The notes under the pieces were generated by a model that saw only the letters and a program-made list of their open reading frames with translations, had not been told where the DNA came from and did not search any database. The position numbers and the translations under genes were made by a program. Shown here piece after piece: positions 24,631 to 36,395 of a stretch of 64,000 bases of DNA. This stretch comes from Aurantiacibacter suaedae (GTDB lineage: Bacteria; Pseudomonadota; Alphaproteobacteria; Sphingomonadales; Sphingomonadaceae): positions 496,948 to 560,947 of the forward strand of contig NZ_SKCG01000002.1 of NCBI RefSeq assembly GCF_005434915.1. Direction: 5' to 3'. The stretch's first letter is position 1. Each line of letters begins with the position of its first letter.

Positions 24631-26427
24631 TCAGTAAAGCGCCTCAAGCCGCTCGCCATAGGCGGCGCGGATAAAGGGGCGGCGGATCTTCAAGGTCGGC
24701 GTCATCTGATCGTTCTCGACGCTGAACGGCGCGTCGGCGAAGGCGAACTTGCGAATCTTCTCGATCACCGAAAGGTCGGAATTGGTGCGGTCGATCGCGG
24801 CTTTGATCGCGCTGCGGAATGCGGGCGACTCGCGAAGGCTGGCAAGGTCCGCGCTTTCGCCGTTTGCTTGCGCCCAGCCCTTCATCCACTCTTCATCGGG
24901 CACCACGAGGGCGACCATATAAGGCTTCTTGTCGCCCGCCACCATCGCTTGCGCGATCTCGGGCTGCAGCGTGAGCATCCCTTCAAGCTTTTGCGGCGCG
25001 ACGTTATCGCCCTTGTCGTTAACGATAATATCCTTCTTGCGGTCGGTAATTGCCAGCCGTCCGCGCTTGTCGATATGGCCGATGTCGCCCGTGTGCAGCC
25101 AGCCATCCTTCATGGCGACAGCGGTATCGCGCGGGTTCTGCCAATAGCCCTTCATCACCAGCTCGCCGCGCACGAGAATCTCGTTATCCTCGCCAATGCG
25201 CACCTCGACATCGCGCAGCGGCGGGCCGACGGTTGTAAGGTCGATCCCGACCGAGGGCAGGTTCACGCTGATAACTGGCGCGCTTTCGGTCTGGCCGTAG
25301 CCTTGCAGCATGGTCAGCCCCATCGCCTGAAAGAACCCGCCGACCTCGGGGTTCAGCGGCGCGCCGCCCGAAACCAGCGCCTTGATCCGCCCGCCGAACA
25401 GCGCGCGCACCTTGGGGCGCAAGGTTGCCGCGAGCAGGGCTTCGGTGGGCTTGTCGATCAGACCGTGGCGATTGTTGGCCACCTTTACGCCCAGCTTGAG
25501 CGCGCGCCCCAGCAGGAACCGGGCGCTACCGCCCTTCTTTTCTACCTGCTTGATGATCTTGGCCCGCAACACCTCGAACAGGCGCGGCACCACAATCATG
25601 AAGGTCGGCTGCGCTTCTTCCAGATTGCTCGAAAGCTTGTCGAGCCCTTCCGAAAACCAGATGTCGGCACCCAGGCCAATGGGCAGATAGAACCCTGCCG
25701 TATGCTCCATCGCGTGGCTGAGCGGCAGGAACGACAGGAATCGCTCCTGTTCCCAGCCGAACTCCTTGGCGAGCAGTTCGCCGGCCGCGCCGACATTGTG
25801 CAGGATCGCCCCGTGATGAAGCATCACTCCGCGCGGGCTGCCGCTGGTGCCGCTGGTGTAGATGATACAGGCTAGGTCGTCGCGCGTGACGGGCGAGATG
25901 CGCGCCTCGACTGCTGCGCGTGCCTCGGCGTAGTCGCCGCGCACCACTTCGCTCCACTGGTGAACCCGGAAATCGCCCGCCTGTGACGAGGGGACCGGGT
26001 CCATCGCGATGACATGGCCGATGCCGCCGGTGCGGATGATGGCGGGAAACAGCGTCTTGCCCAGCTTCTCGCCCGAAACGAACACCGCGCTGGCGTTGGA
26101 ATTATCGATTATGTGACAGTGATCGCTCACCGTGTTGGTGGTGTAGGCGGGCACTGTCACACAGCCTGCCGCCATGATCGCCAGATCGGCAATGCACCAT
26201 TCGGGTCGGTTTTCGGACACGATCACCACCCGGTCGCCGTTTCCAAGGCCCATCTTGTGCAGCCCCTGTGCCAGCAGGCAGACTTGCCGCGCGGCTTCGG
26301 CATAGGAGATCGAGGTCCAGCTGCCGCCATGTTTGGCGGTCAGGAAGGGGGCCTCGCCCTGCTCGTCGGCGCGCTGCAGAAACAGGGCGACGAGGTTGGG
26401 AGCCGTGAAAATATCGTTCAGTTGCAC
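24631..26427 (-). CDS. Long-chain acyl-CoA synthetase (AMP-forming)
   Basis: Activates fatty acids with ATP and CoA. The GTG at 26427 (VQLNDIFTAPNLVALFLQRA) gives 598 aa. An ATG 30 codons upstream is less likely. Adenylate-forming motifs: IIYTSGTSGSPRGVMLHHG near residue 184 (P-loop-like), YGQTESAPVISV near 355, GWLHTGDIGHIDKRGRLAI near 440 and the C-terminal Lys region (TPTLKIRRPFIRAAY). It resembles the FAA1/AMP-binding type with a cytoplasmic location. Substrate chain length cannot be read from sequence. Confidence 0.92.
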   Translation of the reverse strand: MQLNDIFTAPNLVALFLQRADEQGEAPFLTAKHGGSWTSISYAEAARQVCLLAQGLHKMGLGNGDRVVIVSENRPEWCIADLAIMAAGCVTVPAYTTNTVSDHCHIIDNSNASAVFVSGEKLGKTLFPAIIRTGGIGHVIAMDPVPSSQAGDFRVHQWSEVVRGDYAEARAAVEARISPVTRDDLACIIYTSGTSGSPRGVMLHHGAILHNVGAAGELLAKEFGWEQERFLSFLPLSHAMEHTAGFYLPIGLGADIWFSEGLDKLSSNLEEAQPTFMIVVPRLFEVLRAKIIKQVEKKGGSARFLLGRALKLGVKVANNRHGLIDKPTEALLAATLRPKVRALFGGRIKALVSGGAPLNPEVGGFFQAMGLTMLQGYGQTESAPVISVNLPSVGIDLTTVGPPLRDVEVRIGEDNEILVRGELVMKGYWQNPRDTAVAMKDGWLHTGDIGHIDKRGRLAITDRKKDIIVNDKGDNVAPQKLEGMLTLQPEIAQAMVAGDKKPYMVALVVPDEEWMKGWAQANGESADLASLRESPAFRSAIKAAIDRTNSDLSVIEKIRKFAFADAPFSVENDQMTPTLKIRRPFIRAAYGERLEALY

Positions 26428-26549
26428 GCGCGTGCGATCCTCTCGTGCGGCTGCTGGCGCAACCTGCCAGCGGCTGGACTTAGGCAAGGCGCTGGCGCGC
26501 GGCAAGTTTCGCGACACCGCGCAGGAGAGGATTCAGTCGCTTGCGCCCG

Positions 26550-28277
26550 TCAGTTGCCGAGCGCGACGCCCTCGCTGCGCGGATCGGCGGCGCCTAGCCA
26601 GCGGCCATTGGCGAACTCGACCGCATTGGCCTTGAACGGCATCTCGCGCACTGTCACCCTATGGCCGAGCGCTTCCAGATCGCTCTGCATCGTCAACAGC
26701 GAGGAACCGGGTTCGAGCACGATTACATCGCCGGGCGAAAACAGGCCGGGCAGCGCGATGGCCTCCTGCGCGGTGAGGCCCCAGTCGAGTACCCCGACCA
26801 ATGCCTTGGCGGTCTGTACCGGGATCGTTGCCCCGCCCGCTGCGCCCACGGCGATGCGCAAATTGCCTTCTGGACCATAGACCAGCGTCGGCGACATCGA
26901 GCTGCGCGGCCGCTTCGATCCCTCCACCCGGTTCGCGACCGGAACGCCGTCAACGTCGGGCACCATGGTAAAGTCGGTCAGTTCGTTGTTGAGGAAGAAC
27001 CCGCCGAAAATCAGGCCCGAGCCGAACGGTCCTTCGACAGTCGAGGTCCAGGAGACGGCGTCGCCCTCGTCATCGACCACGGCGAAATGGCTAGTGCCAT
27101 GTTCGGGCCACTCCGGCCCGTCCGCCAGGGCAAGATCGGCACCCGGCGGGGTGCCCGCCTGAGGATCTGCGATGGTGGAGGTGGGAGAAATCTGGCCGCC
27201 GCGCTGCGTCAGATATTCGGAATTGACCAAGCCCGCTACGGGCACGTCGACGAAGTCGCTGTCTCCCAGATAGACCTCGCGGTCGGCATAGGCGAGGCGC
27301 TGGCTTTCGGCGAACAGGTGCCAGGCCGTGGCCGATTCGGGGCCGAGAGCGGCAAGGTCGAACTGCTCGAGCTGCTTCAGGATCGCGATAACGGTCGTCG
27401 CGCCCGAGGAAGGCGGCCCCATCCCGCAAATGCGATAGACGCGATATTGCCCGCAGACCGGCTCGCGCCACTTGGCTTCATAACTGCGCAGGTCTTCAGC
27501 AACCATCGCGCCATCGCGCGGGGTGTCGGCGGCGACATACTCGGCGAGCGATGCGCCCGCCGGGCCCTGATAGAGCCAGTCCGGCCCCTCGGCGGCGAGC
27601 TGTTCGAGTGTGGCGGCCAGCGCCGGGTTTTTCACCAGCGTACCGACGGGCAGGGGTTCGCCCGCCGCGTCATAAAACAGCGCACGGCTTTCCGGCACGC
27701 GTCCGCCGCGATTTTCGGCGCGGGCAAGCGTGGCGTTGAGGCGCGGGGTGATCTCGAAACCATCACGGGCGAGCGCGATGGCGGGCTGAAACAAGGCCGC
27801 CCATTCGAGCTTGCCATATCGCTCGTGCGCTTTGCGGGCGAGTGCGAGGTTGCCTGGTACGCCCACGCTCAGCCCGCTTATCACGGCGTCCATGAAAGGG
27901 AGCGGTTCGCCGTTCGCATCGAGGAACCAGTCCGGCCCGGCCCCCGCGGGAGCCTTCTCGCGCCCGTCGAGCGTGGTCACTTCGCCGGTGGGGGTGCCGT
28001 GAACGAAGAAGCCGCCGCCGCCGATGCCCGAACTCTGCGGCTCGACCACGGTCAGCGCCAGCATCACCGCGATAGCCGCATCTGTTGCGCTGCCGCCCTG
28101 TTCAAGCATCGCCATGCCCGCTTCGCTCGCGCGCCGGTCGGCGGTGCTGACCATGCCAGTGTGGAGCGCAGCGGTGGTGGTGGCCGGTGTTGCCGGAGCT
28201 TCGGCCACCGGCGGAACAGTGGCGCAGGCGGCAAGCAGGAGCGAAAGCGCCAATGGCGCGATTGTGCGGTGCGACAT
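26550..28277 (-). CDS. ggt: Gamma-glutamyltransferase, lipoprotein form
   Basis: Hydrolyses or transfers gamma-glutamyl groups, e.g. from glutathione, in the periplasm. The ATG at 28277 gives 575 aa with a lipobox (LALSLLLAACATV; Cys about residue 17). The proenzyme is expected to cleave itself before the Thr in WPEHGTSHFAVVDDEG (about residue 390). Other signatures: GIGGGGFFVH, LDGREKAPAG and GAAGGATIPVQTAKALVGVL. It follows pyrD by 10 bases, but no functional link is obvious. Confidence 0.93.
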   Translation of the reverse strand: MSHRTIAPLALSLLLAACATVPPVAEAPATPATTTAALHTGMVSTADRRASEAGMAMLEQGGSATDAAIAVMLALTVVEPQSSGIGGGGFFVHGTPTGEVTTLDGREKAPAGAGPDWFLDANGEPLPFMDAVISGLSVGVPGNLALARKAHERYGKLEWAALFQPAIALARDGFEITPRLNATLARAENRGGRVPESRALFYDAAGEPLPVGTLVKNPALAATLEQLAAEGPDWLYQGPAGASLAEYVAADTPRDGAMVAEDLRSYEAKWREPVCGQYRVYRICGMGPPSSGATTVIAILKQLEQFDLAALGPESATAWHLFAESQRLAYADREVYLGDSDFVDVPVAGLVNSEYLTQRGGQISPTSTIADPQAGTPPGADLALADGPEWPEHGTSHFAVVDDEGDAVSWTSTVEGPFGSGLIFGGFFLNNELTDFTMVPDVDGVPVANRVEGSKRPRSSMSPTLVYGPEGNLRIAVGAAGGATIPVQTAKALVGVLDWGLTAQEAIALPGLFSPGDVIVLEPGSSLLTMQSDLEALGHRVTVREMPFKANAVEFANGRWLGAADPRSEGVALGN

Positions 28278-28287
28278 ATGCTTGACC

Positions 28288-29316
28288 CTATGCCGTTCCC
28301 ACCGCCTCCGCAATGCTGCTGAACCCGTCGCGCCGCATCAGGTGTTCGAGCTCCGAAACGATCTCGCGCGCGATGCCCGGCCCGCGATAGACCATCGCAC
28401 TGTAAAGCTGGACGAGGCTCGCGCCGGCGCGGATGCGCTCCCACGCGTCATGCGCGGTGGCGATCCCGCCCACACCGACCAGCGGCAGCGCCCCGCCCGT
28501 TTCGCGGCGGAAGTCGCGCAGCCGCGCCAGCGCCGCATCGCGCAAAGGGGCGCCCGAAAGACCGCCTGTCTCTTCGGCATGGGGCGAGGCCAGCGGCGGG
28601 CGGGCAATGGTGGTGTTCGATACGATCAGCGCGCCGAGCTGCTTGTCCATCGCGATGCGGGCGATAGCGGTGATGTCGGCGGGCTCAAGATCGGGCGCGA
28701 CCTTCAGGAACACCGGCGGCCCTTGCTCGCCGCGCGCTGCCATCACCGCGTCGAGCAGTTCGATCAGCGCGCCTTCGTCCTGCAGCGCGCGCAGCCCGGG
28801 GGTGTTGGGGCTGGAGATGTTGACCGCGAGATAGGAGGCGAGCGGGGCCATCCTGCGGGTCATCACGGCATAGTCGTCGATGCGGTTAGCCGAATCCTTG
28901 TTCGCGCCGATGTTGATCCCGACGATCCCGCCGCGCTCCTTGCGGGCCGAGAGCCGCTCGAATGCCAGCGCCGCGCCGCCATTGTTGAATCCCATCCGGT
29001 TGATCACCGCCTGATCCTCGGCCAGCCGGAACAGCCGCGGGCGCGGGTTGCCCGGCTGCGGCAGCGGAGTGAGCGAGCCGACCTCGGCAAAGCCGAAGCC
29101 AAGGCCGAGCAAGGCATCGGGCACTTCGCCGTCCTTGTCGAAACCGGCCGCCATGCCGAGCGGGTTGGGAAAATCGAGCCCCGCCACGCGCGTCGCCAAG
29201 GGGCCTGCCGGGGCAGGGCCGCTGGCAGGCGAAAACGACAGGGCGAGCAAGGCCAGACGATGAGCGTCTTCGGCATCGAGACGGAAAATCAGCGGGCGCA
29301 GCAGCGAATAGATCAT
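28288..29316 (-). CDS. pyrD: Dihydroorotate dehydrogenase (quinone), class 2
   Basis: Oxidises dihydroorotate to orotate using quinone, bound to the inner face of the membrane. The ATG at 29316 gives 342 aa. An amphipathic N-terminal helix ([20 protein letters not shown]) supports class 2. Motifs: [33 protein letters not shown] (catalytic Ser), FLKVAPDLE and VGVGGI. It begins a leftward unit with ggt. The upstream intergenic region also carries an orphan terminator on the other strand. Confidence 0.95.
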   Translation of the reverse strand: MIYSLLRPLIFRLDAEDAHRLALLALSFSPASGPAPAGPLATRVAGLDFPNPLGMAAGFDKDGEVPDALLGLGFGFAEVGSLTPLPQPGNPRPRLFRLAEDQAVINRMGFNNGGAALAFERLSARKERGGIVGINIGANKDSANRIDDYAVMTRRMAPLASYLAVNISSPNTPGLRALQDEGALIELLDAVMAARGEQGPPVFLKVAPDLEPADITAIARIAMDKQLGALIVSNTTIARPPLASPHAEETGGLSGAPLRDAALARLRDFRRETGGALPLVGVGGIATAHDAWERIRAGASLVQLYSAMVYRGPGIAREIVSELEHLMRRDGFSSIAEAVGTA

Positions 29317-29628
29317 GGACACGGCCTGTGGCAGGATCGAGCCGCAAGAGGCAATCCGCAATCGCGCAAAATACGTAGTTTGGCGTTTTCTTACAATTCG
29401 TATCCATCCGAATCGGCTAGACAAAAGGTGCGACCCGAAGGGCTCGAAGCCGAATAGCTACGAGTTCTCCACTTTACGGGCGGCGGGCTCTTCAAGCGCC
29501 TGCCGCCTTTTTTTCTGCGATATATTTTGTGCGAGGCCTGCGCCGCTTGCGCTAGGCTGCGAATCTGCAAGCGCGCGGGGGTTGAGGTTTCCCTTGCGCA
29601 GAAAACAAGAGTGGGGCGTGCGCCAGAT
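29317..29628. other. Gene-free region between pyrD and the AraC-type gene
   Basis: 312 bases with no convincing coding sequence. It holds a strong plus-strand terminator (29479-29514) with no plus-strand gene upstream, and an isolated TACAAT (29392-29397) that could be a -10 element. A small RNA or a leader/attenuator of the AraC-type gene would explain this. Promoters for pyrD and the AraC-type gene must also be here. Confidence 0.4.
29479..29514 (+). terminator. Strong orphan rho-independent terminator
   Basis: GGCGGC (29479-29484) pairs with GCCGCC (29502-29507), extended inward by four pairs including one G-T, with a 9-base loop, then seven T. It is well formed and oriented on the plus strand, but the nearest upstream plus-strand gene is over 4 kb away. 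Confidence 0.85.
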
Positions 29629-30528
29629 ATGGGGAAAGCAGGTGGACGGAGCCACGAATGCGGTGAGGATCTGGCACAGACATCGCGCTTCGAGCTACGC
29701 TATATCCCGGTTCCCCAACAGCTCGCGCATCATGTCACCACCTTCTATCACTTTCGCTGCGACGAAGCGGAAGTGCGCGAGATTCAGCCCGCCGCCGTTG
29801 GCCAGCTAACCCTTTTTGCACGGGGCGAGGGCGAAATCTTCTTCCGTGACGGCACTTCCGACCGTTCGCACGAGATCAATCTGCTCAGCCCGGTATCGGT
29901 TGCCGCCACCTTCGCGGTGGACGGTCCGTTTCACGCCATCGGTGCCGCGCTCACGCCGCTTGGCTGGGCCGAGCTGACCGGTCTTCATGCGGGAAACCAT
30001 GCGAATCGGCTCTATGCGGCAGAAGATCATCTTGGCCAGGATGTGGGCCGGCTGGGTGCGCGCCTGTGCGCCGCCTATCGCGATGGGGCGATGGATGCGG
30101 AGGCTTGCGCCGCGGAACTGGGCCAGTGCATCGGCTCTCTGCTGCGCCCGCTCAGCGACGAGCATCGCGAGCTGATCGCCATTACGGCAGACTGGCTGGG
30201 CAGCGATTTCAATCCGGAGATAGAGGAGCTGTTCGCGGCCAGCCGCTATTCGCGCCGCCAGGTTCAGCGTCTGGTCGACCAGTATTTCGGGCTGCCGCCC
30301 ACCGCGCTGAGGCGCAAGTATCGTGCGCTGCGGGCTGCCGCGTTGTTCTCGCAGCCCGACCTTGCCCCGGAGACGGAGGCGATGGTGCGCGAATCGTTCT
30401 ACGACCAGCCGCACATGATCCGCGAGATTCGCCTGTTTGCCGGACGCACCCCGGCGCGCCTGTCCGACGATCCGGAAAGTTATCTCAGCGAGATGCTCGA
30501 TCTCAGAAACCTGCGCGAGCTTCGCTAG
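29629..30528 (+). CDS. AraC-family transcriptional regulator
   Basis: 299 aa from the ATG at 29629. The frame is open further upstream. The N-terminal half (residues about 20-150) looks like a beta-rich ligand-binding part. The C-terminal AraC helix-turn-helix pair is visible in IEELFAASRYSRRQVQRLVD and FGLPPTALRRKYRALRAAAL, continuing to FYDQPHMIREIRLFAGRTPA. The ligand and targets are unknown. It could control the divergent pyrD-ggt or, more likely, a gene elsewhere. The terminator 115 bases upstream may attenuate it. Confidence 0.82.
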   Translation: MGKAGGRSHECGEDLAQTSRFELRYIPVPQQLAHHVTTFYHFRCDEAEVREIQPAAVGQLTLFARGEGEIFFRDGTSDRSHEINLLSPVSVAATFAVDGPFHAIGAALTPLGWAELTGLHAGNHANRLYAAEDHLGQDVGRLGARLCAAYRDGAMDAEACAAELGQCIGSLLRPLSDEHRELIAITADWLGSDFNPEIEELFAASRYSRRQVQRLVDQYFGLPPTALRRKYRALRAAALFSQPDLAPETEAMVRESFYDQPHMIREIRLFAGRTPARLSDDPESYLSEMLDLRNLRELR

Positions 30529-30593
30529 CGCTTGCTAACGACTCGCAACAGGCAATCGGGCGTTGAAACCTTGCCCGAACGCCACTAGCTGCA

Positions 30594-30616
30594 AATCGGA
30601 ACGAATTGATCCGATT
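30594..30616. promoter_or_regulatory. Inverted repeat upstream of the SUF operon, candidate Rrf2 operator
   Basis: AATCGGA (30594-30600) and TCCGATT (30610-30616) form a perfect 7-base inverted repeat with a 9-base spacer, 17 bases before the start of the Rrf2 gene. Position and symmetry fit an autoregulatory operator for the Rrf2/IscR-like protein. Confidence 0.5.
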
Positions 30617-30633
30617 ATGCCCCGAGCCGAACC

Positions 30634-31058
30634 ATGCGCCTCTCTAACCTAGCCGACTATGCTGTCGTCACGATGTGCGCCGCCGCGCGCCATTGCGGGT
30701 TTGCGCGCGTTTCGGCAGCGGTGCTGGCTGAGGAGACTGGGCTGCCCGCGCCCACGGTGCAGAAGCTGGTCAGCCAGCTTTCGCGCGCCGGACTGCTGAA
30801 CTCCACGCGCGGGGCCGGCGGCGGGATCAAGCTCGCACGCCCGGCGGCGGCGATCACGCTCGCCGATATCGTCGAGGCGGTGGAAGGGCCGATCGCGCTC
30901 ACCGCCTGCGTCGAGCACGAGCGGCCCGAATGTGCGCTCGGAGAACGGTGCCGGGTCCGCCCGCACTGGGCGCTGGTAAATGAGGCGCTGCGCGGCGCGC
31001 TGGCGGATATTCCGCTCACGCAGCTGGCGCGGGTGCCGGAAGAGATGAAGTTGGAAGC

Positions 31059-31062
<4 letters not shown>
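30634..31062 (+). CDS. Rrf2-family regulator of the SUF operon
   Basis: 142-aa winged-helix regulator starting [20 protein letters not shown], the typical Rrf2 N-terminus, with the recognition region [20 protein letters not shown]. Three cysteines at [19 protein letters not shown] (C-x7-C-x5-C) are well placed to bind a [2Fe-2S] cluster as in IscR. It is first in the operon and its stop overlaps sufB (ATGA), so it should sense Fe-S status and control its own operon. Confidence 0.92.
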
Positions 31063-32539
<1,477 letters not shown>

Positions 32540-32540
<1 letters not shown>

Positions 32541-32866
32541 TGCCTGAGTGGCTCACTATCGCAATTACCGTGATCCCTTTGGCAGGTATCGCGGGAAGCG
32601 CAATCGCTTACATTATACGACTTTATCAAGAGGCGGGCGAGCGAAAGCACCGAAGGTTTTTTGAACTGTTGGGCTATTTGGATGGTGATGGTCCGATAGC
32701 TGCGAAGCTCGGAGCGGTTTACCAATTGCGAGAATTCAAAGAGCACGAAGATTTTGTCGAGCGCTTTTGCCGAAAAGTGGCGGACAACGTCAAAGGCGAA
32801 AGCACGGCTGCGCTAGTCGACGAACTTAATCGGACAGCAGAAGCGATTGCAGAGCGAAGAAAATGA
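32540..32866 (+). CDS. Membrane-anchored protein of unknown function inserted in the SUF operon
   Basis: 108 aa starting MPEWLTIAITVIPLAGIAGS: one N-terminal membrane helix (about residues 5-28), then a charged soluble part (EAGERKHRRFFELLGYLDGD, ending LNRTAEAIAERRK). No family recognised. It is plainly less GC-rich than the surrounding suf genes, suggesting recent acquisition. It is coupled at both ends (TGATG with sufB, 4-base overlap with the DUF559 gene), so it is translated as part of the operon. Confidence 0.7.
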
Positions 32867-33395
32867 CCACCCGCAAAACCCTCAACCTCCGCCCCGCGTC
32901 GCATCCCACTTCGGAGACGCCCGAAATCCCCGGCCTCAAGAAGAAGGGCCGCGGGTGGGAAATCTCCGAGAAGCGCCTCGATGCACTGCACGACCGCGCG
33001 CGTGAGCTGCGCCGGTTCTCGACGCCCGCGCACAAGGCGCTGGCCGAGCGGTTCGTCAAGGCGGACCTCGGCAAGTTCAAGTTCACCCGCCACGCCGTGG
33101 TCGGCAGTGCGATTGTGGACTTCAACTGCCACCTGCTCGGCATGGCCGTGGTGATCGACGAGGGCGACCAGCCCGAAACCATCGCCAAGCGCTCGGACCG
33201 GGCGCTGGAAGCGGTCGGCATCCGCGTGATGCGGATAAAGGCCGAGGATATTCTAGCCGATATGGATAACGTGCTGCACCGCATCACGGCCGGGATGCGC
33301 ATGCGCATCGGCGACAAGCGCGTGCGGCGTGGCCAGCACGAGGCGAGCAAGCGCGATGCCCGCGCCGCCCGCGAAAACGAATACAGGAACGACTG

Positions 33396-33396
<1 letters not shown>
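32863..33396 (+). CDS. DUF559 endonuclease-like protein in the SUF operon
   Basis: 177 aa. The C-terminal two thirds match DUF559, a domain of the restriction-endonuclease fold related to Vsr. Visible elements: AHKALAERFVKADLGKFKF, AIVDFNCHLLGMAVVIDEGD (acidic residues in the core strands) and DRALEAVGIRVMRIKAEDIL. The C-terminus is Arg/Lys-rich. Nuclease activity is not shown. It is coupled to the gene before it and to sufC (TGATG). Confidence 0.72.
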
Positions 33397-34138
<742 letters not shown>

Positions 34139-34142
<4 letters not shown>

Positions 34143-34462
34143 TCGTGCTTGCCAGCCTTCTGTTTGCGCAAGTCGCGAGCGCGTCGCCGCCGCCGGTATC
34201 GGTGGAGGACCAGATCGTGGTCATGGCCGAACGGCTGCGCTCGATCAGCGTCAATGTCGGGCAAGACCAGGAAGGCCGCTGGCATTGCAGCCTGTCGGTC
34301 TCATCGGGCAATGCCCGCGTTGACGACCGGTTGTGCCGCACCGTTACCACCTGCTCGCGCCGCCATGGCAGCGATCAGGAGGCGGTCAGTCGCTGTATCG
34401 AGCGCCGTCGCCCCGGAATTCTCGAAGATTTCCGCCGCAGCCTTGCAAGGAGCGAGCGATGA
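34139..34462 (+). CDS. Exported protein of unknown function between sufC and sufD
   Basis: 107 aa starting MIVLASLLFAQVASASPPPV, a short signal peptide with likely cleavage after ASA. Three cysteines in the mature part (WHCSLSVSS, DRLCRTVTTC) and one more near the end (SRCIERR) could form disulfides. No family recognised. It is coupled by ATGA overlaps to sufC before and sufD after, so it is translated with cytoplasmic Fe-S assembly proteins although apparently exported. Confidence 0.65.
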
Positions 34463-35211
34463 CAACCACAACCATGCCCACCATCCGCGATGAGGAATGG
34501 CGTTACGCCGATTTCGCCGCGCTGGAGACCGTGCCCGAGGCGGAAGTCACCGGGTGGGACGAGATCGCCGTCGCCCCGGGCGAAGTGCTCGCGCGCACCT
34601 TCGTGCTCGATGGCGCAGCGCCTGATATCCAGCGTTTGCGCATAACGCTGGGCGAGGGCGCCCGCGCGGAGATTTTCGCCGTGAATGCTGCCAGCGCTTA
34701 TGCCCGGCTGGAGATCGAGGTGACGCTTACTCCGCACTCGCATTTCGAGTTCGGCGGCGTGCTGATCGGCGGCGGCGATGTGACGCGCGAATTCGTCACC
34801 CGCACCATCCATGCCGAGCCTGAGGCGACCAGCAACCAGACCGTCCGCGCGGTTCACTGGGGCACGGCGTCTGGCAACTACCTTGGCCGCATCGACGTCG
34901 CCCGCCACGCGCAGAAGACCGACGCGGCACAGGATTTCAAAGGCCTGCTGCTTGAGAAGGGTGCCAGCGCCAACGCCAAGCCCGAACTGGAAATCTTCGC
35001 CGACGACGTGAAGTGCGCGCATGGTGCCACGGTCGGTCAGCTTGACGAAATGGCGCGCTACTACATGGCCAGCCGCGGCGTTGCTCCCGACGTGGCGGAG
35101 CATTTGCTGATCCGTGCGTTTCTCGCCGATGCGCTGGCCGCGCTTGGTGACGAGGCCGAGCAGGAACGCCTGTTCGATCACGCCCTCGCCGCGCTGGAGA
35201 AGGCGGCATGA
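34459..35211 (+). CDS. sufD: Fe-S assembly protein SufD (short form)
   Basis: 250 aa from the ATG at 34459 (MTTTTMPTIRDEEWRYADFA), overlapping the previous stop. The long N-terminal region of E. coli SufD (about 420 aa) is largely missing. The conserved C-terminal beta-helix is present: HWGTASGNYLGRIDVARHAQ, LLEKGASANAKPELEIFADD, VKCAHGATVGQLDEMARYYM. The His in CAHGATVG is the one implicated in cluster assembly. Short SufD proteins are usual in this group. Confidence 0.92.
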   Translation: MTTTTMPTIRDEEWRYADFAALETVPEAEVTGWDEIAVAPGEVLARTFVLDGAAPDIQRLRITLGEGARAEIFAVNAASAYARLEIEVTLTPHSHFEFGGVLIGGGDVTREFVTRTIHAEPEATSNQTVRAVHWGTASGNYLGRIDVARHAQKTDAAQDFKGLLLEKGASANAKPELEIFADDVKCAHGATVGQLDEMARYYMASRGVAPDVAEHLLIRAFLADALAALGDEAEQERLFDHALAALEKAA

Positions 35212-36395
35212 GCGAGACCCAAACCCGCAGCCGGAAGGCAGACTTTCCGGGCCTCGTCCGCCCCGATGGCTCGCCCTGGCACTATCTCGATACCGGGGCG
35301 ACGGCGCAGAAGCCGCAAGCCGTGGTCGATGCCGTCGCCCGCGCGATCGGGGTCGATTATGCCACGGTCCATCGCGGGGTCTACGCCCGCAGCGCCGACA
35401 TGACCCGCTCCTACGAAGAGGCGCGGCGCAGGGTTGCAGCGTTCATCGGCGGGCGCGAGGAGGAGCTGGTCTTCACCCGCGGCGCGACCGAGGCGATCAA
35501 TCTCGTCGCCTATTGCTACCCGAACAAGGGCCGCGTGCTGCTCTCGCAGCTAGAGCACCATTCGAACATCGTGCCCTGGCAGCTGGCGGGCTGGCAGGTC
35601 GATGTCTGCCCGCTCACCGAAGATGGCCTGATCGACCTCGATGCCGCCGAGGAGATGCTGACCAGCGAGCATACCATGGTCGCCTTTGCCCATGTCTCGA
35701 ACGTGCTCGGCTCGGTGCTCGATGCCGGGCGCGCGGCGGAGCTGGCGCACAAGGTAGGGGCGAAGCTGCTGCTTGACGGGTGCCAGGCAGTGCCGCGCCT
35801 TGCGGTGAACGTCGCTGCGCTCGATTGCGATTTCTACGCCTTCTCGGGCCACAAGCTTTATGGGCCGACGGGGATCGGTGCGTTGTGGGGCCGGGCGGAA
35901 CTGCTCGACGCCATGCCGCCATGGCAGGGCGGCGGCGCGATGATCGACAAGGTCGCCTTTACCGGCACCACCTTCGCCCCGCCGCCGCAGCGGTTCGAGG
36001 CTGGTACGCCCGCCATTGTCGAGGCGGTGGGTCTGGCGGCTGCATGTGACTACGTGAGCGCGATCGGCATCGGCACCATTGCAGAGCACGAGGGTGCACT
36101 GGTGGCCGAAACGCGTGCCCGGCTCGGCGCGATGAACGATGTGACGCTTTACGGGCCGGACCAGTCGGCGGGCATCGTCAGCTTCATGCTCGACGGTGTC
36201 CACCCGCACGATCTGGGCACCATTCTCGACGAGGAGGGCGTGGCGATCCGCGCCGGGCATCACTGCGCGCAGCCCTTGATGGAGCATCTGGGTGTGCCTG
36301 CCACCGCACGCGCCAGCTTCGGGCTGTACTCGGACGAGGACGATATCGCCGCGCTGATCCGCGGCATCGAACGAACCAAAAGGATTTTCGGCTGA
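35208..36395 (+). CDS. sufS: Cysteine desulfurase SufS
   Basis: PLP-dependent removal of sulfur from cysteine for Fe-S assembly. 395 aa, group II type. The start of the fold is PGLVRPDGSPWHYLDTGAT. The PLP Lys is in YAFSGHKLYGPTGIGALWG and the active-site Cys in IRAGHHCAQPLMEHLGV. It overlaps sufD by 4 bases and sufT by 1. No sufE or sufU is seen next to it, so the sulfur acceptor must be encoded elsewhere. Confidence 0.96.
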   Translation: MSETQTRSRKADFPGLVRPDGSPWHYLDTGATAQKPQAVVDAVARAIGVDYATVHRGVYARSADMTRSYEEARRRVAAFIGGREEELVFTRGATEAINLVAYCYPNKGRVLLSQLEHHSNIVPWQLAGWQVDVCPLTEDGLIDLDAAEEMLTSEHTMVAFAHVSNVLGSVLDAGRAAELAHKVGAKLLLDGCQAVPRLAVNVAALDCDFYAFSGHKLYGPTGIGALWGRAELLDAMPPWQGGGAMIDKVAFTGTTFAPPPQRFEAGTPAIVEAVGLAAACDYVSAIGIGTIAEHEGALVAETRARLGAMNDVTLYGPDQSAGIVSFMLDGVHPHDLGTILDEEGVAIRAGHHCAQPLMEHLGVPATARASFGLYSDEDDIAALIRGIERTKRIFG

